The notes: generated by a model from the sequence alone, not told the origin. DNA of 64,000 bases from Clostridia bacterium (GCA_017468465.1 JAFUIN010000001.1:130876-194875), one strand, 5' to 3'. Counted from the stretch's first letter, positions 1 to 8,503 are shown. A program made the numbers and translations.

Positions 1-243
1 TTCCCGCAGGCAGGAGTTGCACTTGGTATGTGTGCCATTGTTGCTGCAGAGCCGGTGTTTGGTGCTGCAGGCAATCTGGTTCGCAACATTACGCTTTTTG
101 CAGTGCTGGTGTATGAATTGGTTGGTCCTTTGATGACACGTCAGGCACTGTTATCCGCAGGCGATATTCAGCCGATGTCGGAAGAAGTAAAAATGCGTCG
201 TCAACACAAACTGAACGAAGCTGTAAGCAAAGTATCGAAATAA
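1..243 (+). CDS. Cation:proton antiporter, C-terminal fragment
   Basis: The reading frame is open from base 1 and the gene starts upstream of the window. The visible 80 residues begin with PQAGVALGM, a motif typical of a transmembrane helix in Na+/H+ (CPA-family) exchangers. A second hydrophobic stretch (NITLFAVLVYELVGPL) follows, then a short charged cytoplasmic tail. The family exchanges Na+ or K+ for protons at the cell membrane. The fragment is too short to assign substrate or subfamily. A strong terminator follows the stop codon at once, so this is the last gene of its transcript. Confidence 0.6.
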   Translation, partial: FPQAGVALGMCAIVAAEPVFGAAGNLVRNITLFAVLVYELVGPLMTRQALLSAGDIQPMSEEVKMRRQHKLNEAVSKVSK

Positions 244-245
244 CG

Positions 246-288
246 AAAAAAGCTGTGATTCCTAAAAACGGTTGTCACAGCTTTTTTT
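246..288 (+). terminator. Intrinsic terminator after antiporter gene
   Basis: The stem AAAAAGCTGTGA pairs with TCACAGCTTTTT across a 16-base loop and is followed by a run of T. It begins three bases after the stop codon. Confidence 0.85.
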
Positions 289-321
289 AGGAAAAAAGTT
301 CAAAAAACTATTCAAATTTAC

Positions 322-350
322 TTGCATTTATTATGATAATATTGTATAAT
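322..350 (+). promoter_or_regulatory. Promoter of the DUF1846 gene
   Basis: TTGCAT, a 17-base spacer and TATAAT, about 40 bases before the start codon at 392. The spacing and the perfect -10 box fit a sigma-A-type promoter. Confidence 0.7.
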
Positions 351-391
351 AATTCTGTTGTGTATCAATGCTTTTGAGGAGGAGGTAACCT

Positions 392-1861
392 ATGAACAGA
401 CAAATTGGCTTCGATAATGAAAAATATATTGAAATGCAGTCCAAATATATTGGCGAGCGTGTGCTGAAGTTTGGCGATAAATTGTATTTAGAGCTCGGTG
501 GAAAACTGTTTGATGATTACCATGCCTCCAGAGTGTTGCCCGGTTTTGAGCCGGACAGTAAAATCAAGATGCTGATGAATATGGCAGAGAAGCTGGAAAT
601 TGTTATTGTCATCAGCGCCATTGATATTGTGAAAAATAAAGTCAGAAGCGACTATAATCTGACCTATGACCTGGATACCATTCGCTTAATCAAAGCCTTT
701 CAGGATTTAGGGCTTTTGGTGGGTAGTGTGGTAATTACCAAATACAGTGGACAAGAAGCGGTGGATATGTTCAAAAAACGGCTGGAAAATATGGGCATCC
801 GCGTGTTCATTCATTATCCCATTCCGGGTTATCCCTCCAATGTGGAATACATTGTAAGTGATGCCGGCTTCGGCAAAAATGAATATATTGAAACCAGTCG
901 TCCCATTGTGGTGGTCACTGCTCCGGGTCCCGGCAGCGGAAAAATGGCTACTTGTCTGTCGCAGCTTTATCATGAAAATAAGCGTGGAGTCAAAGCCGGA
1001 TATGCAAAATTTGAAACCTTCCCAGTTTGGAATCTGCCCTTGAAACATCACGTTAATTTGGCGTACGAGGCTGCAACTGTGGATTTGAACGACGTGAATA
1101 TGATTGACCCCTTCCATTTGGATGCTTATGGGGAAACCACCGTGAATTACAATCGTGATATTGAAGTCTTTCCGGTTCTCAATGCGATATTTCAAAAGAT
1201 TTTGGGAGAAAGCCCCTATAAATCACCAACCGATATGGGTGTAAATATGGCAGGGAACTGCATCGTGAACGATGAAGTGGTGTGCCGTGCTTCAAAGGAT
1301 GAAATTATCCGTCGTTATTATCAGGTTCAAAAAGACCGCATCAACGGCAAAGTGGATGATGATGTCTTATATAAAATGGAAATCATTATGAAACAGGCGG
1401 AAGTTACCGTTGAGGACCGTCCTGTTGTGGGTGCAGCCCTGAAAAAAGCCGAAGAAACAGAAGCACCCGCCTGTGCGATTGCGCTTCCCGACGGACGTAT
1501 TGTGACCGGTAAAACCTCGGCACTTCTTGGTGCATCCAGTGCTGCACTTCTGAATGCCTTAAAAGAAATTCAAGGCATTGACGAAGCAGCGCATCTTATA
1601 TCTCCCGAGGTTATCGAACCGCTGCAAAGCTTAAAAACAAATCATTTCGGCAGCAAAAACCCTCGTCTTCATACCGATGAAACCTTAATTGCGCTTTCTA
1701 TTTGTGCAGCAAGTGACCCCATGGCAAAAAAAGTGCTGGAAGGGCTTAACTTTATTAAGGGTTCAGAAGCTCATTCATCTGTGCTGCTTGCACCGGTGGA
1801 CGAAAGTGTCTTCAAAAAATTGGGAATCAATTTGACTTGTGAAGCAGTATATAATAAATAA
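392..1861 (+). CDS. DUF1846 domain-containing protein
   Basis: The 489-residue protein begins MNRQIGFDNEKYIEMQS and matches the DUF1846 family in length and sequence along its whole span. The family is common in Firmicutes and its biochemical role is not settled. A VTAPGPGSGKM stretch near residue 177 resembles a nucleotide-binding loop. The start is set by the strong GAGGAGG site seven bases upstream. It has its own promoter and terminator, so it is a single-gene unit. There are no membrane segments or signal peptide, so it should be cytoplasmic. Confidence 0.85.
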   Translation: MNRQIGFDNEKYIEMQSKYIGERVLKFGDKLYLELGGKLFDDYHASRVLPGFEPDSKIKMLMNMAEKLEIVIVISAIDIVKNKVRSDYNLTYDLDTIRLIKAFQDLGLLVGSVVITKYSGQEAVDMFKKRLENMGIRVFIHYPIPGYPSNVEYIVSDAGFGKNEYIETSRPIVVVTAPGPGSGKMATCLSQLYHENKRGVKAGYAKFETFPVWNLPLKHHVNLAYEAATVDLNDVNMIDPFHLDAYGETTVNYNRDIEVFPVLNAIFQKILGESPYKSPTDMGVNMAGNCIVNDEVVCRASKDEIIRRYYQVQKDRINGKVDDDVLYKMEIIMKQAEVTVEDRPVVGAALKKAEETEAPACAIALPDGRIVTGKTSALLGASSAALLNALKEIQGIDEAAHLISPEVIEPLQSLKTNHFGSKNPRLHTDETLIALSICAASDPMAKKVLEGLNFIKGSEAHSSVLLAPVDESVFKKLGINLTCEAVYNK

Positions 1862-1902
1862 AAAAATCCCAATGGGTTCACTTCATACCCGTTGGGATTT
1901 TT
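1862..1902. terminator. Bidirectional terminator between convergent genes
   Basis: The stem AAAAATCCCAATGGGT pairs with ACCCGTTGGGATTTTT (one G-T pair). There are T-runs on both strands, so it can end the DUF1846 gene and the Mrp gene coming from the other side. Confidence 0.9.
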
Positions 1903-1907
1903 CCATA

Positions 1908-2738
1908 TTAGCCATTCATTTTATCTAATAAAGGTTTGATTTCATCAAAGAATGCCATGTCTGCCGATTCTAATTCACCCTTGTCGCAAAGAGATGCGAT
2001 TTCAGGCTTAATGGGCAGTTTAGCTAGCACCTCCAAATCAAACTCCTTAGCGATGGAATCAAGGTGGCTTTCACCAAATACAGAAATCTTTTTGCCGCAA
2101 TCCGGACATTCCAGATAGCTGTAGTTTTCCACTAAACCTAAAATGGGAATGTTCATCATTTGTGCCATTTTGACCGCTTTGGTCACAATCATGGAAACCA
2201 AATCCTGCGGAGAGGTTACAATGATGATACCATCTACGGGAATAGACTGGAATACCGTTAAGGGAACATCACCTGTTCCGGGAGGCATATCAATAAACAT
2301 AAAGTCTACTTCTTTCCAGATCACGTCGGTCCAGAATTGCTTTACAGCGCCGCCGATTACAGGTCCACGCCATACAACAGGCTCGGTTTCATCGGGCAAC
2401 AAGGAGTTGACAGAAATGGTTTTGATGCCGGTTTTGGTTGTTACAGGATACATCCCTGTATCGTCTCCATAGGCTTTTTCGGTGAGGCCGAAAACCTTTG
2501 GAATTGAGGGGCCGGTAATATCAGCATCCAAAACTGCTGCCTGATATCCGCTCTTTTGTGCGGCAATCGCCATCAGAGACGTCACCAGGGATTTTCCAAC
2601 GCCACCTTTCCCACTGACAACACCAATTACTTTTTTTATTTTTGACAGCGGATGCGGATTTTCCAGAAAACTTTTGGGGTCTCTCTGGGCACAATTTTCC
2701 TGACAACTGCTGCAATCGTGATTACAAGATTCGCTCAT
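1908..2738 (-). CDS. Mrp/NBP35-family P-loop ATPase (Fe-S cluster carrier)
   Basis: This 276-residue protein belongs to the Mrp/ApbC/NBP35 family, which binds and transfers iron-sulfur clusters to target proteins. The N terminus has a CNHDCSSCQENC cysteine cluster like that of NBP35-type members. It is followed by the deviant Walker A GKGGVGKS (about residue 42) and DMPPGTGD. A CPDCG pair near residue 210 supplies the usual bridging CxxC. The start was set at the ATG giving MSESCNHDC, because upstream residues do not match the family; an AAAGGAT site lies about 12 bases before it. It appears monocistronic. Confidence 0.9.
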   Translation of the reverse strand: MSESCNHDCSSCQENCAQRDPKSFLENPHPLSKIKKVIGVVSGKGGVGKSLVTSLMAIAAQKSGYQAAVLDADITGPSIPKVFGLTEKAYGDDTGMYPVTTKTGIKTISVNSLLPDETEPVVWRGPVIGGAVKQFWTDVIWKEVDFMFIDMPPGTGDVPLTVFQSIPVDGIIIVTSPQDLVSMIVTKAVKMAQMMNIPILGLVENYSYLECPDCGKKISVFGESHLDSIAKEFDLEVLAKLPIKPEIASLCDKGELESADMAFFDEIKPLLDKMNG

Positions 2739-2785
2739 TTTGAATGAAACATCCTTTCCAGTGTAAAATATTATATCTATCCAGT

Positions 2786-2814
2786 AGTATAGCACTATTT
2801 TGAAAGCTTGTCAA
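2786..2814 (-). promoter_or_regulatory. Promoter of the Mrp-type ATPase gene
   Basis: On the minus strand TTGACA (2814-2809) is 17 bases from TATACT (2791-2786). It lies about 50 bases before the chosen start. Confidence 0.7.
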
Positions 2815-2842
2815 ATCATTTCCGTGAAAAGAGCGTTTTTTC

Positions 2843-2871
2843 TTGAAAAAACAAGAGAGATATGATATAAT
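2843..2871 (+). promoter_or_regulatory. Promoter reading into a palindrome and hairpin array
   Basis: TTGAAA, a 17-base spacer and TATAAT. The predicted start of transcription falls inside the palindrome at 2871-2895. Transcripts would run through the GCGATAT array towards the aldo/keto reductase gene. Confidence 0.5.
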
Positions 2872-2895
2872 GAGTTCAAGTGAAACTTGAACTCA
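2871..2895. repeat. Perfect palindrome at the predicted transcription start
   Basis: TGAGTTCAAGT and ACTTGAACTCA form a perfect 11-base-pair inverted repeat around a 3-base GAA centre. Its position directly after a -10 box suggests an operator, or a 5' end hairpin of the transcript. Confidence 0.7.
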
Positions 2896-3077
2896 GCGAT
2901 ATAAATTCCTGACGGAATTTGCGATATACCTTGCGGTGCGATATATTACTTCGCAATGCGATATGTCCCTTCGGGACGAGATAAAGGAATTTATATCATA
3001 TCGCAACCGAATGAAACGAGGTTATATCGCATTTGTGAAACAAATATATCGCACGAGCGTGAGCGAGTATATCGCTG
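2896..3077. repeat. Nested hairpin array with GCGATAT spacers
   Basis: Four GCGATAT units read rightward and are each followed by a small palindrome (for example AATTCCtgacGGAATT and GTCCCttcgGGAC). After a central pivot come four more units in the opposite orientation, ending ATATCGC (for example ATTTGtgaaaCAAAT). The whole stretch is therefore one large imperfect palindrome made of small hairpins. It has no reading frame of its own. The 3078-3414 remainder of this intergenic stretch is AT-rich, with no gene I can support. Confidence 0.85.
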
Positions 3078-3414
3078 AAAATATTTGGCCTCTAAATCGT
3101 TCACTGATTTTATAATAAATTACCAAACAAGTTCTCATTTTTGAAGATATAATTTGGAAAAGAGGCTTTTTTTCATACTGACTTGACACAATTATATAAA
3201 AAATGTCGAATGTAGTTAAAAAGGAAGGTTGCCTACGAAGCAACAACATAAAAAGAAATAACTTGTATGTTGTTTTTTCCAAAAAAGAATACGGTTTGGG
3301 AGTATGGCAATTTGTTTATACTTATGAAGAGGGACTGTGTTCAAGTTTAACGTCATACATGGGGCGTATTCGTAAAAATAACCCACCCACAGATTACAAA
3401 AAAGGAGATATGAT

Positions 3415-4329
3415 ATGAAAACAATCAAAATAGGCGGCAAAATGGAAGCTTCAGCCATTTCATTGGGCTGTATGCGAATGAGTGAACTGGATGAAAGATG
3501 CGTGGATGCTGTGATGGATACCGCCATTGCAAATGGAATCAATTTTTTTGACCACGCAGATATCTATGGCGGTGGAAAGGCGGAACAGGTATTTGGAGAG
3601 TATCTGAAACGTCATCGCGGTCAAAGAGAACACATCATCATCCAGACGAAATGTGCCATTCATGACGGTCAGTTCGATTTTTCCAAGGAACATATCTTAA
3701 AATCGGTAGATGGCAGTCTGTCCCGACTGGGTGTGGATTATCTGGATGTTTTGTTGCTGCATCGTCCGGATACGCTGATGATTCCGGAGGAGGTTGCAGA
3801 AGCCTTTGATAGCTTGGAACAGTCCGGAAAGGTGAAATATTTTGGCGTTTCCAATCAGAATATGATGCAGATGGAGCTTTTGAAAACTGCAGTGAAGCAA
3901 CCTTTGATGATCAATCAGTTGCAATTTTCTGTCACCGAGGCGGGAATGGTTACTTCGGGGATGAATGTAAATATGAAAAATGCCGAGTCGGTGATGCACG
4001 ATGGTTCCTTCTTGGAATACAGCAGAATCAAAAACATTACCATTCAGACTTGGTCTCCGTTCCAGCACGGCTTCTTTGGTGGAAGCTTTGTGGATAATGA
4101 CAAATTTCCAAAGCTAAATCAAGTGCTTGCCGAAATTGGGGAGGCGCACGGTCTTACGAAAACAGGAGTTGCAGCTGCCTGGATCTTACGTCATCCGGCA
4201 AATATGCAAATTGTTGCCGGCACAATGAATCCGAAGCGGTTGGAAGAAATTTGCAAAGCAGGCGACGTGGAGCTGTCCCGTTCGGAATGGTATGAAATTT
4301 ACCGTGCGGCAGGGCATACGCTTCCGTAA
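3415..4329 (+). CDS. Aldo/keto reductase
   Basis: This 304-residue protein belongs to the aldo/keto reductase superfamily, which reduces aldehydes and ketones with NAD(P)H in a TIM barrel. The catalytic tetrad is visible: Asp and Tyr in FFDHADIYGGG (about residues 46-52), Lys in IIIQTKCA and His in VLLLHRPD. The overall sequence resembles the YdhF-type group. The start has an AAAGGAG site seven to eight bases upstream. It stands alone between the hairpin array and a terminator. The physiological substrate cannot be told from sequence. Confidence 0.9.
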   Translation: MKTIKIGGKMEASAISLGCMRMSELDERCVDAVMDTAIANGINFFDHADIYGGGKAEQVFGEYLKRHRGQREHIIIQTKCAIHDGQFDFSKEHILKSVDGSLSRLGVDYLDVLLLHRPDTLMIPEEVAEAFDSLEQSGKVKYFGVSNQNMMQMELLKTAVKQPLMINQLQFSVTEAGMVTSGMNVNMKNAESVMHDGSFLEYSRIKNITIQTWSPFQHGFFGGSFVDNDKFPKLNQVLAEIGEAHGLTKTGVAAAWILRHPANMQIVAGTMNPKRLEEICKAGDVELSRSEWYEIYRAAGHTLP

Positions 4330-4427
4330 TTTAAGGCAAAGAGACGGAGTGCTGAAACAATGTTAACAAAGAAAGCATTTGTTATGGAAAGCTTGACAGC
4401 CGGAAACGTAAAATCTCTTATCAAATA

Positions 4428-4459
4428 AAAAAAGGAACTGTACACAGTTCCTTTTTTTG
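4428..4459. terminator. Bidirectional terminator
   Basis: AAAGGAACTGT pairs with ACAGTTCCTTT, flanked by A-runs and T-runs. It separates the aldo/keto reductase from the SulP gene, which ends from the other side. Confidence 0.85.
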
Positions 4460-4469
4460 TTTACTTGTT

Positions 4470-5954
4470 TTATTTTGCAGCTGCAGCTTCTATAGAATCA
4501 TATAAGAAATCCTGGCTGTGTTTTAATTTTTCAAACACTTTGGTGATTTCTTCATTTGCACCGTAAAGAATCAGCTTTTGACCTTTTTTCTCAAAATTAT
4601 TTTTCAGGGCGATTAAGCTTTCTACGGCAGTTTCATCCACAAAAGAGAATTTGCTCATATCAAAATATACCCCTGCTTCTGTTTCCTGTTCCAGCTGTTC
4701 ACAGATTTTTTTCACGTTGCCAAAGAATAAAGAAGCTGTTTTTTCATCCGGTTGTGCTTTCTTTTTGGCATTCATCATGCGAATGACCGTGAACACCAAT
4801 GCAAGCACAGTACCGCAGGCAACCCCCACGATTAAATCTTCCAAAACAGTAACAATCATAGTGACAAGCATTACAAGTGAATCTGCCACAGGCACCTTTC
4901 CGATTTTTAAGAAGCTGTCAAATTCCATCATTTTGAATGCAGTTACCATCAAAATACCTGCCAGTGCCGCCATGGGAATATAGGCAGTAATCCAGGCAAA
5001 GCACACCACAATCAGCAAGATAATGAGGGCGTGAATGATACCGGAAAGTTTTGTTTTTCCGCCGTTGTTTACATTTACGGCACTTCTTACAATGGCACCG
5101 GTACCAATCAGACCGCCAAATAAGGGGGCAATCATGTTACCAATACCTTGTCCCACAAGTTCACGGTTGGGATTACTCTTCTGGTCCAGCATATCGTCTA
5201 CAATCACAGCACTTAAAAGAGATTCAATGCTTGCCAGTAAGCACAGAGAAACTGAGCTGGAAAGAATTACGCTCCAGTTAAGATTGGTGAATACAGGCAT
5301 CAGAAATTTTGGAAAACCGGTGGGAATCACCGCTCTGTCAGTAATTACTTCGGCACCGGGAATTAAGAAAATTGCAACTGCAACTGCTGCAATCAGTCCA
5401 ATTAAAGAGGCGGGAATCACTTTGAAGAAGCCTTTGATTTTGTCGCAAGTTTTGTTGGTTTTGAAGTGGTTGACCCATTCTGCAATAATGGGGATAAACA
5501 TAATGCTGATGACCACCAGTGCCAGAATGGGCGAGGTGGAAAAATCGGTAAATTGACCGGTAAAGATGGTAATGGCAATCCCGTTGGTGAAGCCCACTAC
5601 CACAGGTTTTGGAATGTAATGCACATATTTTCCGAGCTTCAAAAGTCCCAAGAGTATCTGCAACGCACCAGCCAGCAGCATGGACATAATAAAGCCATGA
5701 TAGCCGGCATTGTTGTAAGCATTGGCAAGCACCACAATCATCGCAGCGGTAGGACCATTGATCAAACCATGTGTTGCACCAAATAAGGTGGCAAAGATAC
5801 CACAGAAAATTGCACCGTACAGACCTGCTGCAGCAGCGTTTGGGTCACCGGGCATAGATTGCATCCCGAAAGCAAGGGCTAAGGGCAGGGCAACAATGGC
5901 AACGGTAATTCCACCGATGATGTCGCCGCGAAGCGTTTGTTTGTTCAGTCGCAT
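4470..5954 (-). CDS. SulP-family inorganic anion transporter
   Basis: The 494-residue membrane protein has the SulP plan. It begins with the conserved start RGDIIGGITVAIVALPLALAFG, continues with about a dozen hydrophobic segments to residue 385, and ends in a cytoplasmic STAS domain (about residues 410-490). Family members move sulfate, bicarbonate or other anions across the cell membrane; which one is not visible here. The start is backed by an AAGGAGG site seven bases upstream. It ends at the shared terminator at 4428-4459. The 84-base gap to frr and the strong site of its own allow separate or joint transcription. Confidence 0.9.
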   Translation of the reverse strand: MRLNKQTLRGDIIGGITVAIVALPLALAFGMQSMPGDPNAAAAGLYGAIFCGIFATLFGATHGLINGPTAAMIVVLANAYNNAGYHGFIMSMLLAGALQILLGLLKLGKYVHYIPKPVVVGFTNGIAITIFTGQFTDFSTSPILALVVISIMFIPIIAEWVNHFKTNKTCDKIKGFFKVIPASLIGLIAAVAVAIFLIPGAEVITDRAVIPTGFPKFLMPVFTNLNWSVILSSSVSLCLLASIESLLSAVIVDDMLDQKSNPNRELVGQGIGNMIAPLFGGLIGTGAIVRSAVNVNNGGKTKLSGIIHALIILLIVVCFAWITAYIPMAALAGILMVTAFKMMEFDSFLKIGKVPVADSLVMLVTMIVTVLEDLIVGVACGTVLALVFTVIRMMNAKKKAQPDEKTASLFFGNVKKICEQLEQETEAGVYFDMSKFSFVDETAVESLIALKNNFEKKGQKLILYGANEEITKVFEKLKHSQDFLYDSIEAAAAK

Positions 5955-6038
5955 AAGGAACCTCCTTTTTCCTGATAAGCAAAGAGAGAGGGTAACTGTG
6001 TTTGGCAGTTACCCTGATTTATCACACAATATAATGGA

Positions 6039-6593
6039 TTATACGGTCATAATTTCTTTTTCTTTTGCCTGGGTGTGAGTGTCGATTTCTTTGATGAATT
6101 TATCGGTTAAGTCCTGCATATCTTTTTCACAGGCTTTGAGATCGTCTTCGGTGATTTCCGATTTTTTCTTCATATCTTTATATTTGTCCATACCGTCACG
6201 TCTGATGTTACGGATGGCAACTTTTGCATTTTCGCTGATTTTGTGAATTTCTTTTGCCAGATCTTTTCTTCTTTCTTCGGTTAAAGAGGGGAAAATCAAG
6301 CGAATAACTTTCCCGTCGTTGGTAGGATTGATGCCAATGTCTGCTTTTAAGATTGCTTTTTCAATGTCTCCCAAAATAGAAGCATCCCAGGGCTGAATCA
6401 CCAGGGTTCTTGCTTCCGGAACAGACACAGAGCCAATCTGCGGAATGGGAGTGGCAGTGCCGTAATATTCTACGGTGATTTTATCCAGAATAGCGGGGTT
6501 TGCACGGCCTGCTTTTAACTGACCGAATTCGTGGAGCATAGAGTCCACAGATTTTTTCATTTTGTCCTGACAATCGTTGAATACTTGTTTCAT
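6039..6593 (-). CDS. frr: Ribosome recycling factor
   Basis: The 184-residue protein matches RRF over its whole length, including the N-terminal ...GRANPAILDKITVEYYG and the central IRNIRRDGMDK motif. RRF works with EF-G to split the ribosome after termination. The start was placed at MKQVFNDC, not at the longer open frame, because an AAGGAG site lies seven bases before that ATG and the extra residues do not fit the family. Unusually, it is not next to pyrH or tsf here; it follows a solute-binding lipoprotein gene on the same strand. Confidence 0.97.
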   Translation of the reverse strand: MKQVFNDCQDKMKKSVDSMLHEFGQLKAGRANPAILDKITVEYYGTATPIPQIGSVSVPEARTLVIQPWDASILGDIEKAILKADIGINPTNDGKVIRLIFPSLTEERRKDLAKEIHKISENAKVAIRNIRRDGMDKYKDMKKKSEITEDDLKACEKDMQDLTDKFIKEIDTHTQAKEKEIMTV

Positions 6594-6634
6594 ATTGTTA
6601 ACTCCTTCATATAAAATACTGATAATTGAGAACC

Positions 6635-7396
6635 TTATTTTTGAATATAATCGTTTAAGTACCATTTCAGACAGATGTCTGTTGCTGTGCCGTCTGCCTT
6701 GATTTTTGCCATGATTTTTTCCACTTCGGAGGCCACTGTCGTATTATTATGCTCAAATGCGACCACCAAATCATAGGGTGCTTCCTTGACAATGTGGCAA
6801 AAATCCTTTTTTGTTTGCATATTTTCAAAGGAAGCGTTGTCATATAATATGCAGTCAACCAATTTTTGCGACAACGCGTAAAACAGCTCATCCCGGCTGT
6901 TATACACGGTGACAGATTCAAAATAGTGTTCTGCCATAAACTGTCCGGCAGAATGCTTCAGTACACCCACAGGTGTGCTTTGTGTTACCGAAAGCTCTTC
7001 TGTGTGAGAAAGGTACAGCATGGTGCTGTGAAAATACGGATTGGACAACCGGAACATGGTGCTGGAATCGGAGGTTGCGGGGAGCTGCCCCCAAAGCATA
7101 TCAACACTGCCGTTTTGCACAGCCTCCTGTAACGAGCTGTCCCAGGGGAGCACCACTTTGGTAACAGTCAGCTGCGATTCCTTTTCAAATGCGTCAATCA
7201 GACGGTTGTCCATTGTGTCATCCAGCGTAGGAACACCAATTCGGATTTCATTCTTTTGTATAATTTTATCCCATTGGGTTGCACCCATTTTGGGAACGAA
7301 TGCAGGCAGAGCGTTGTCGTTTTCGCTGTATTTTCCGCATCCGCAGGTGAGAAGTATCAGTAAGCAAATGGATATTACGAATCTTATTTTCTTCAT
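6635..7396 (-). CDS. Solute-binding lipoprotein (SBP_bac_3-like)
   Basis: This 253-residue protein starts with a lipoprotein signal peptide (hydrophobic core ending LLTCGC, Cys at about residue 20). The rest resembles the periplasmic-type amino-acid binding fold: IRIGVPTLDDTMDNRLIDAFEKE at the start of the domain and a second lobe around residues 130-210. Such proteins usually feed ABC importers or act as sensors. No permease or ATPase gene is nearby, so it may be an orphan or serve a distant transporter. It lies 41 bases before frr and may be cotranscribed with it. Confidence 0.75.
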   Translation of the reverse strand: MKKIRFVISICLLILLTCGCGKYSENDNALPAFVPKMGATQWDKIIQKNEIRIGVPTLDDTMDNRLIDAFEKESQLTVTKVVLPWDSSLQEAVQNGSVDMLWGQLPATSDSSTMFRLSNPYFHSTMLYLSHTEELSVTQSTPVGVLKHSAGQFMAEHYFESVTVYNSRDELFYALSQKLVDCILYDNASFENMQTKKDFCHIVKEAPYDLVVAFEHNNTTVASEVEKIMAKIKADGTATDICLKWYLNDYIQK

Positions 7397-7418
7397 TCCA
7401 TCACACCTTTCTTGTCTA

Positions 7419-7447
7419 TTTTAACATATTTGGCAGATGAATGCAAG
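7419..7447 (-). promoter_or_regulatory. Promoter of the solute-binding lipoprotein gene
   Basis: Minus-strand TTGCAT, 17-base spacer and TAAAAT, about 25 bases before the start codon, which has a good AAAGGTG site. Confidence 0.5.
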
Positions 7448-7530
7448 TTTTTTTTCAAAATCCTATAACTTTATTTTCTGTGGGATAATTTTTTCGTTGA
7501 GATTTCGCAGAAAAATGCATTTGAAAGAGT

Positions 7531-7560
7531 AACACCGCCTACCATTTGATAAGCGGTGTT
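7531..7560. repeat. Intergenic hairpin after the small lipoprotein gene
   Basis: AACACCGC pairs with GCGGTGTT across a 14-base loop. There is no clear T-run on either strand, so a terminator role is only possible. The rest of 7448-7609 shows nothing else. Confidence 0.4.
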
Positions 7561-7609
7561 ATTGTGTCCTACAAAATACATTAAAGTTTTTTGAGAATTC
7601 CGTTCAATT

Positions 7610-8077
7610 TTAATCAATTTCGTCAATATCTACGCCAGCAAAACTTTTCATTTCAACACAGTCAAAATCATCATTTCCGTGATTAGTGGCCGCTTGAAGT
7701 GTAGGGTCACTAAAATTATATGTATCGACATAATGGTATAGATGCAGCACAAAAGGTGGACTAATTTCTACTCCCATTGGATTTATATATGTCATATTTC
7801 CGATAACTTTATATACCCTACAGGCAAATTCTTTTCCGGGATACTTATCATATGTGATGATTTCATCATGTGAGTAAGTAACACTTTCTCCGTCAATGTA
7901 GGGCGAACATTCAATGTTCGATTTCAAAATATCTGACTCATTGGCTAACCAATTTGTAGCCCAATCACAAGACGCATCATACATAAGTTCTAAGTTGCTT
8001 TTTGTGCTTGCACAACCCGAAAAACTTACTACTACTAAAAATAAGCAAAGAAATGTTTTTAATAATTTCTGTTTCAT
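7610..8077 (-). CDS. Hypothetical lipoprotein under a structured leader
   Basis: I do not recognise this 155-residue protein. It begins with a clear lipoprotein signal (MKQKLLKTFLCLFLVVVSFSGC) and has no other membrane segment, so it should be anchored outside the cytoplasmic membrane. The start was moved inward to this ATG because an AAGGAGG site lies seven bases upstream and a signal peptide begins there. The gene follows, by about 25 bases, the terminator of the leader RNA at 8265-8102, so its expression is probably controlled by transcript termination. There is no close partner gene. Confidence 0.7.
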   Translation of the reverse strand: MKQKLLKTFLCLFLVVVSFSGCASTKSNLELMYDASCDWATNWLANESDILKSNIECSPYIDGESVTYSHDEIITYDKYPGKEFACRVYKVIGNMTYINPMGVEISPPFVLHLYHYVDTYNFSDPTLQAATNHGNDDFDCVEMKSFAGVDIDEID

Positions 8078-8101
8078 AGATGAAACCTCCTTGAAAATGA
8101 T

Positions 8102-8265
8102 AAAAAAAGTGTGCCCCAATCTTTGGAACACACCCAAAAAGTGCAGTCCCTCGATTGTTGCTACACAATGCTCTACCTATTTTTCACAGGAATGAGTAAG
8201 AGAGAAAACACCTTTTTACAAAGGTTATTTTCCCTATGAAAAGTAGTTTTATGCATTTGTGTAGC
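8102..8265 (-). ncRNA. Structured leader RNA, copy 2 (unrecognised class)
   Basis: Read on the minus strand, a promoter is followed at once by stem P1 (TGCTACACAA, 8266-8257, with TTGTGTAGCA, 8168-8159). Stem P2 is CTACTTTTCATAGG with CCTGTGAAAA...GTAG. The apical hairpin P3 is GAAAA-TAA-CCTTT-GTAA-AAAGG-TG-TTTTC. After P1 comes GGGACTGCAC, the block CACTTTTTGGGTGTG, and a terminator (GTGTGTTCC with GGGGCACAC, then seven T). GGGA and CAC upstream can instead pair with TTCC and GTG inside the terminator, giving an antiterminator. The same architecture and blocks occur at 47707-47854. Confidence 0.65.
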
Positions 8266-8271
8266 ATACAC

Positions 8272-8300
8272 AGTATATCACAGTTGGTGTGATTTGACAA
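8272..8300 (-). promoter_or_regulatory. Promoter of leader RNA copy 2
   Basis: Minus-strand TTGTCA (8300-8295), 17-base spacer, TATACT (8277-8272). The predicted transcription start falls at the first base of stem P1. The stretch 8301-8503 shows no gene or other signal. Confidence 0.7.
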
Positions 8301-8503
8301 GCCTTTTTCGACATTTTCAGCAAAGTGCCCTTTTGTGGTTATCTCCTTCTGGTGGATATCCCCGAAAGAGGTAAAAACCGACACTTTTATATATCTGCCT
8401 ATTAATTTTCTAAAAAACTATGGCTTTTAAGCAGTAAAATCAATAAAAAAATTCCGGTCGGAAAATCTTCCGGGAAAAGCCGACACTTATAAATGACACT
8501 TAT

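Noticed and set aside
707..1195. Long antisense frame inside the DUF1846 gene
   Set aside because: No start signal; the plus-strand frame is a full-length family match. It is a shadow.
2896..3077. Possible CRISPR array (regular GCGATAT repeats)
   Set aside because: The repeats are only seven to eight bases long, spacers are palindromes, and orientation flips halfway. There are no cas genes nearby.
3203..3418. 71-residue frame before the aldo/keto reductase
   Set aside because: No ribosome binding site, no recognisable sequence, and it ends inside the next gene's start region. It looks like chance.
4360..4428. 22-residue frame after the aldo/keto reductase
   Set aside because: No Shine-Dalgarno site and no conserved feature; the terminator explains the region.
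7531..7560. Terminator for the lipoprotein gene
   Set aside because: The stem is good but neither strand has a T-run after it, so it is listed only as a hairpin.
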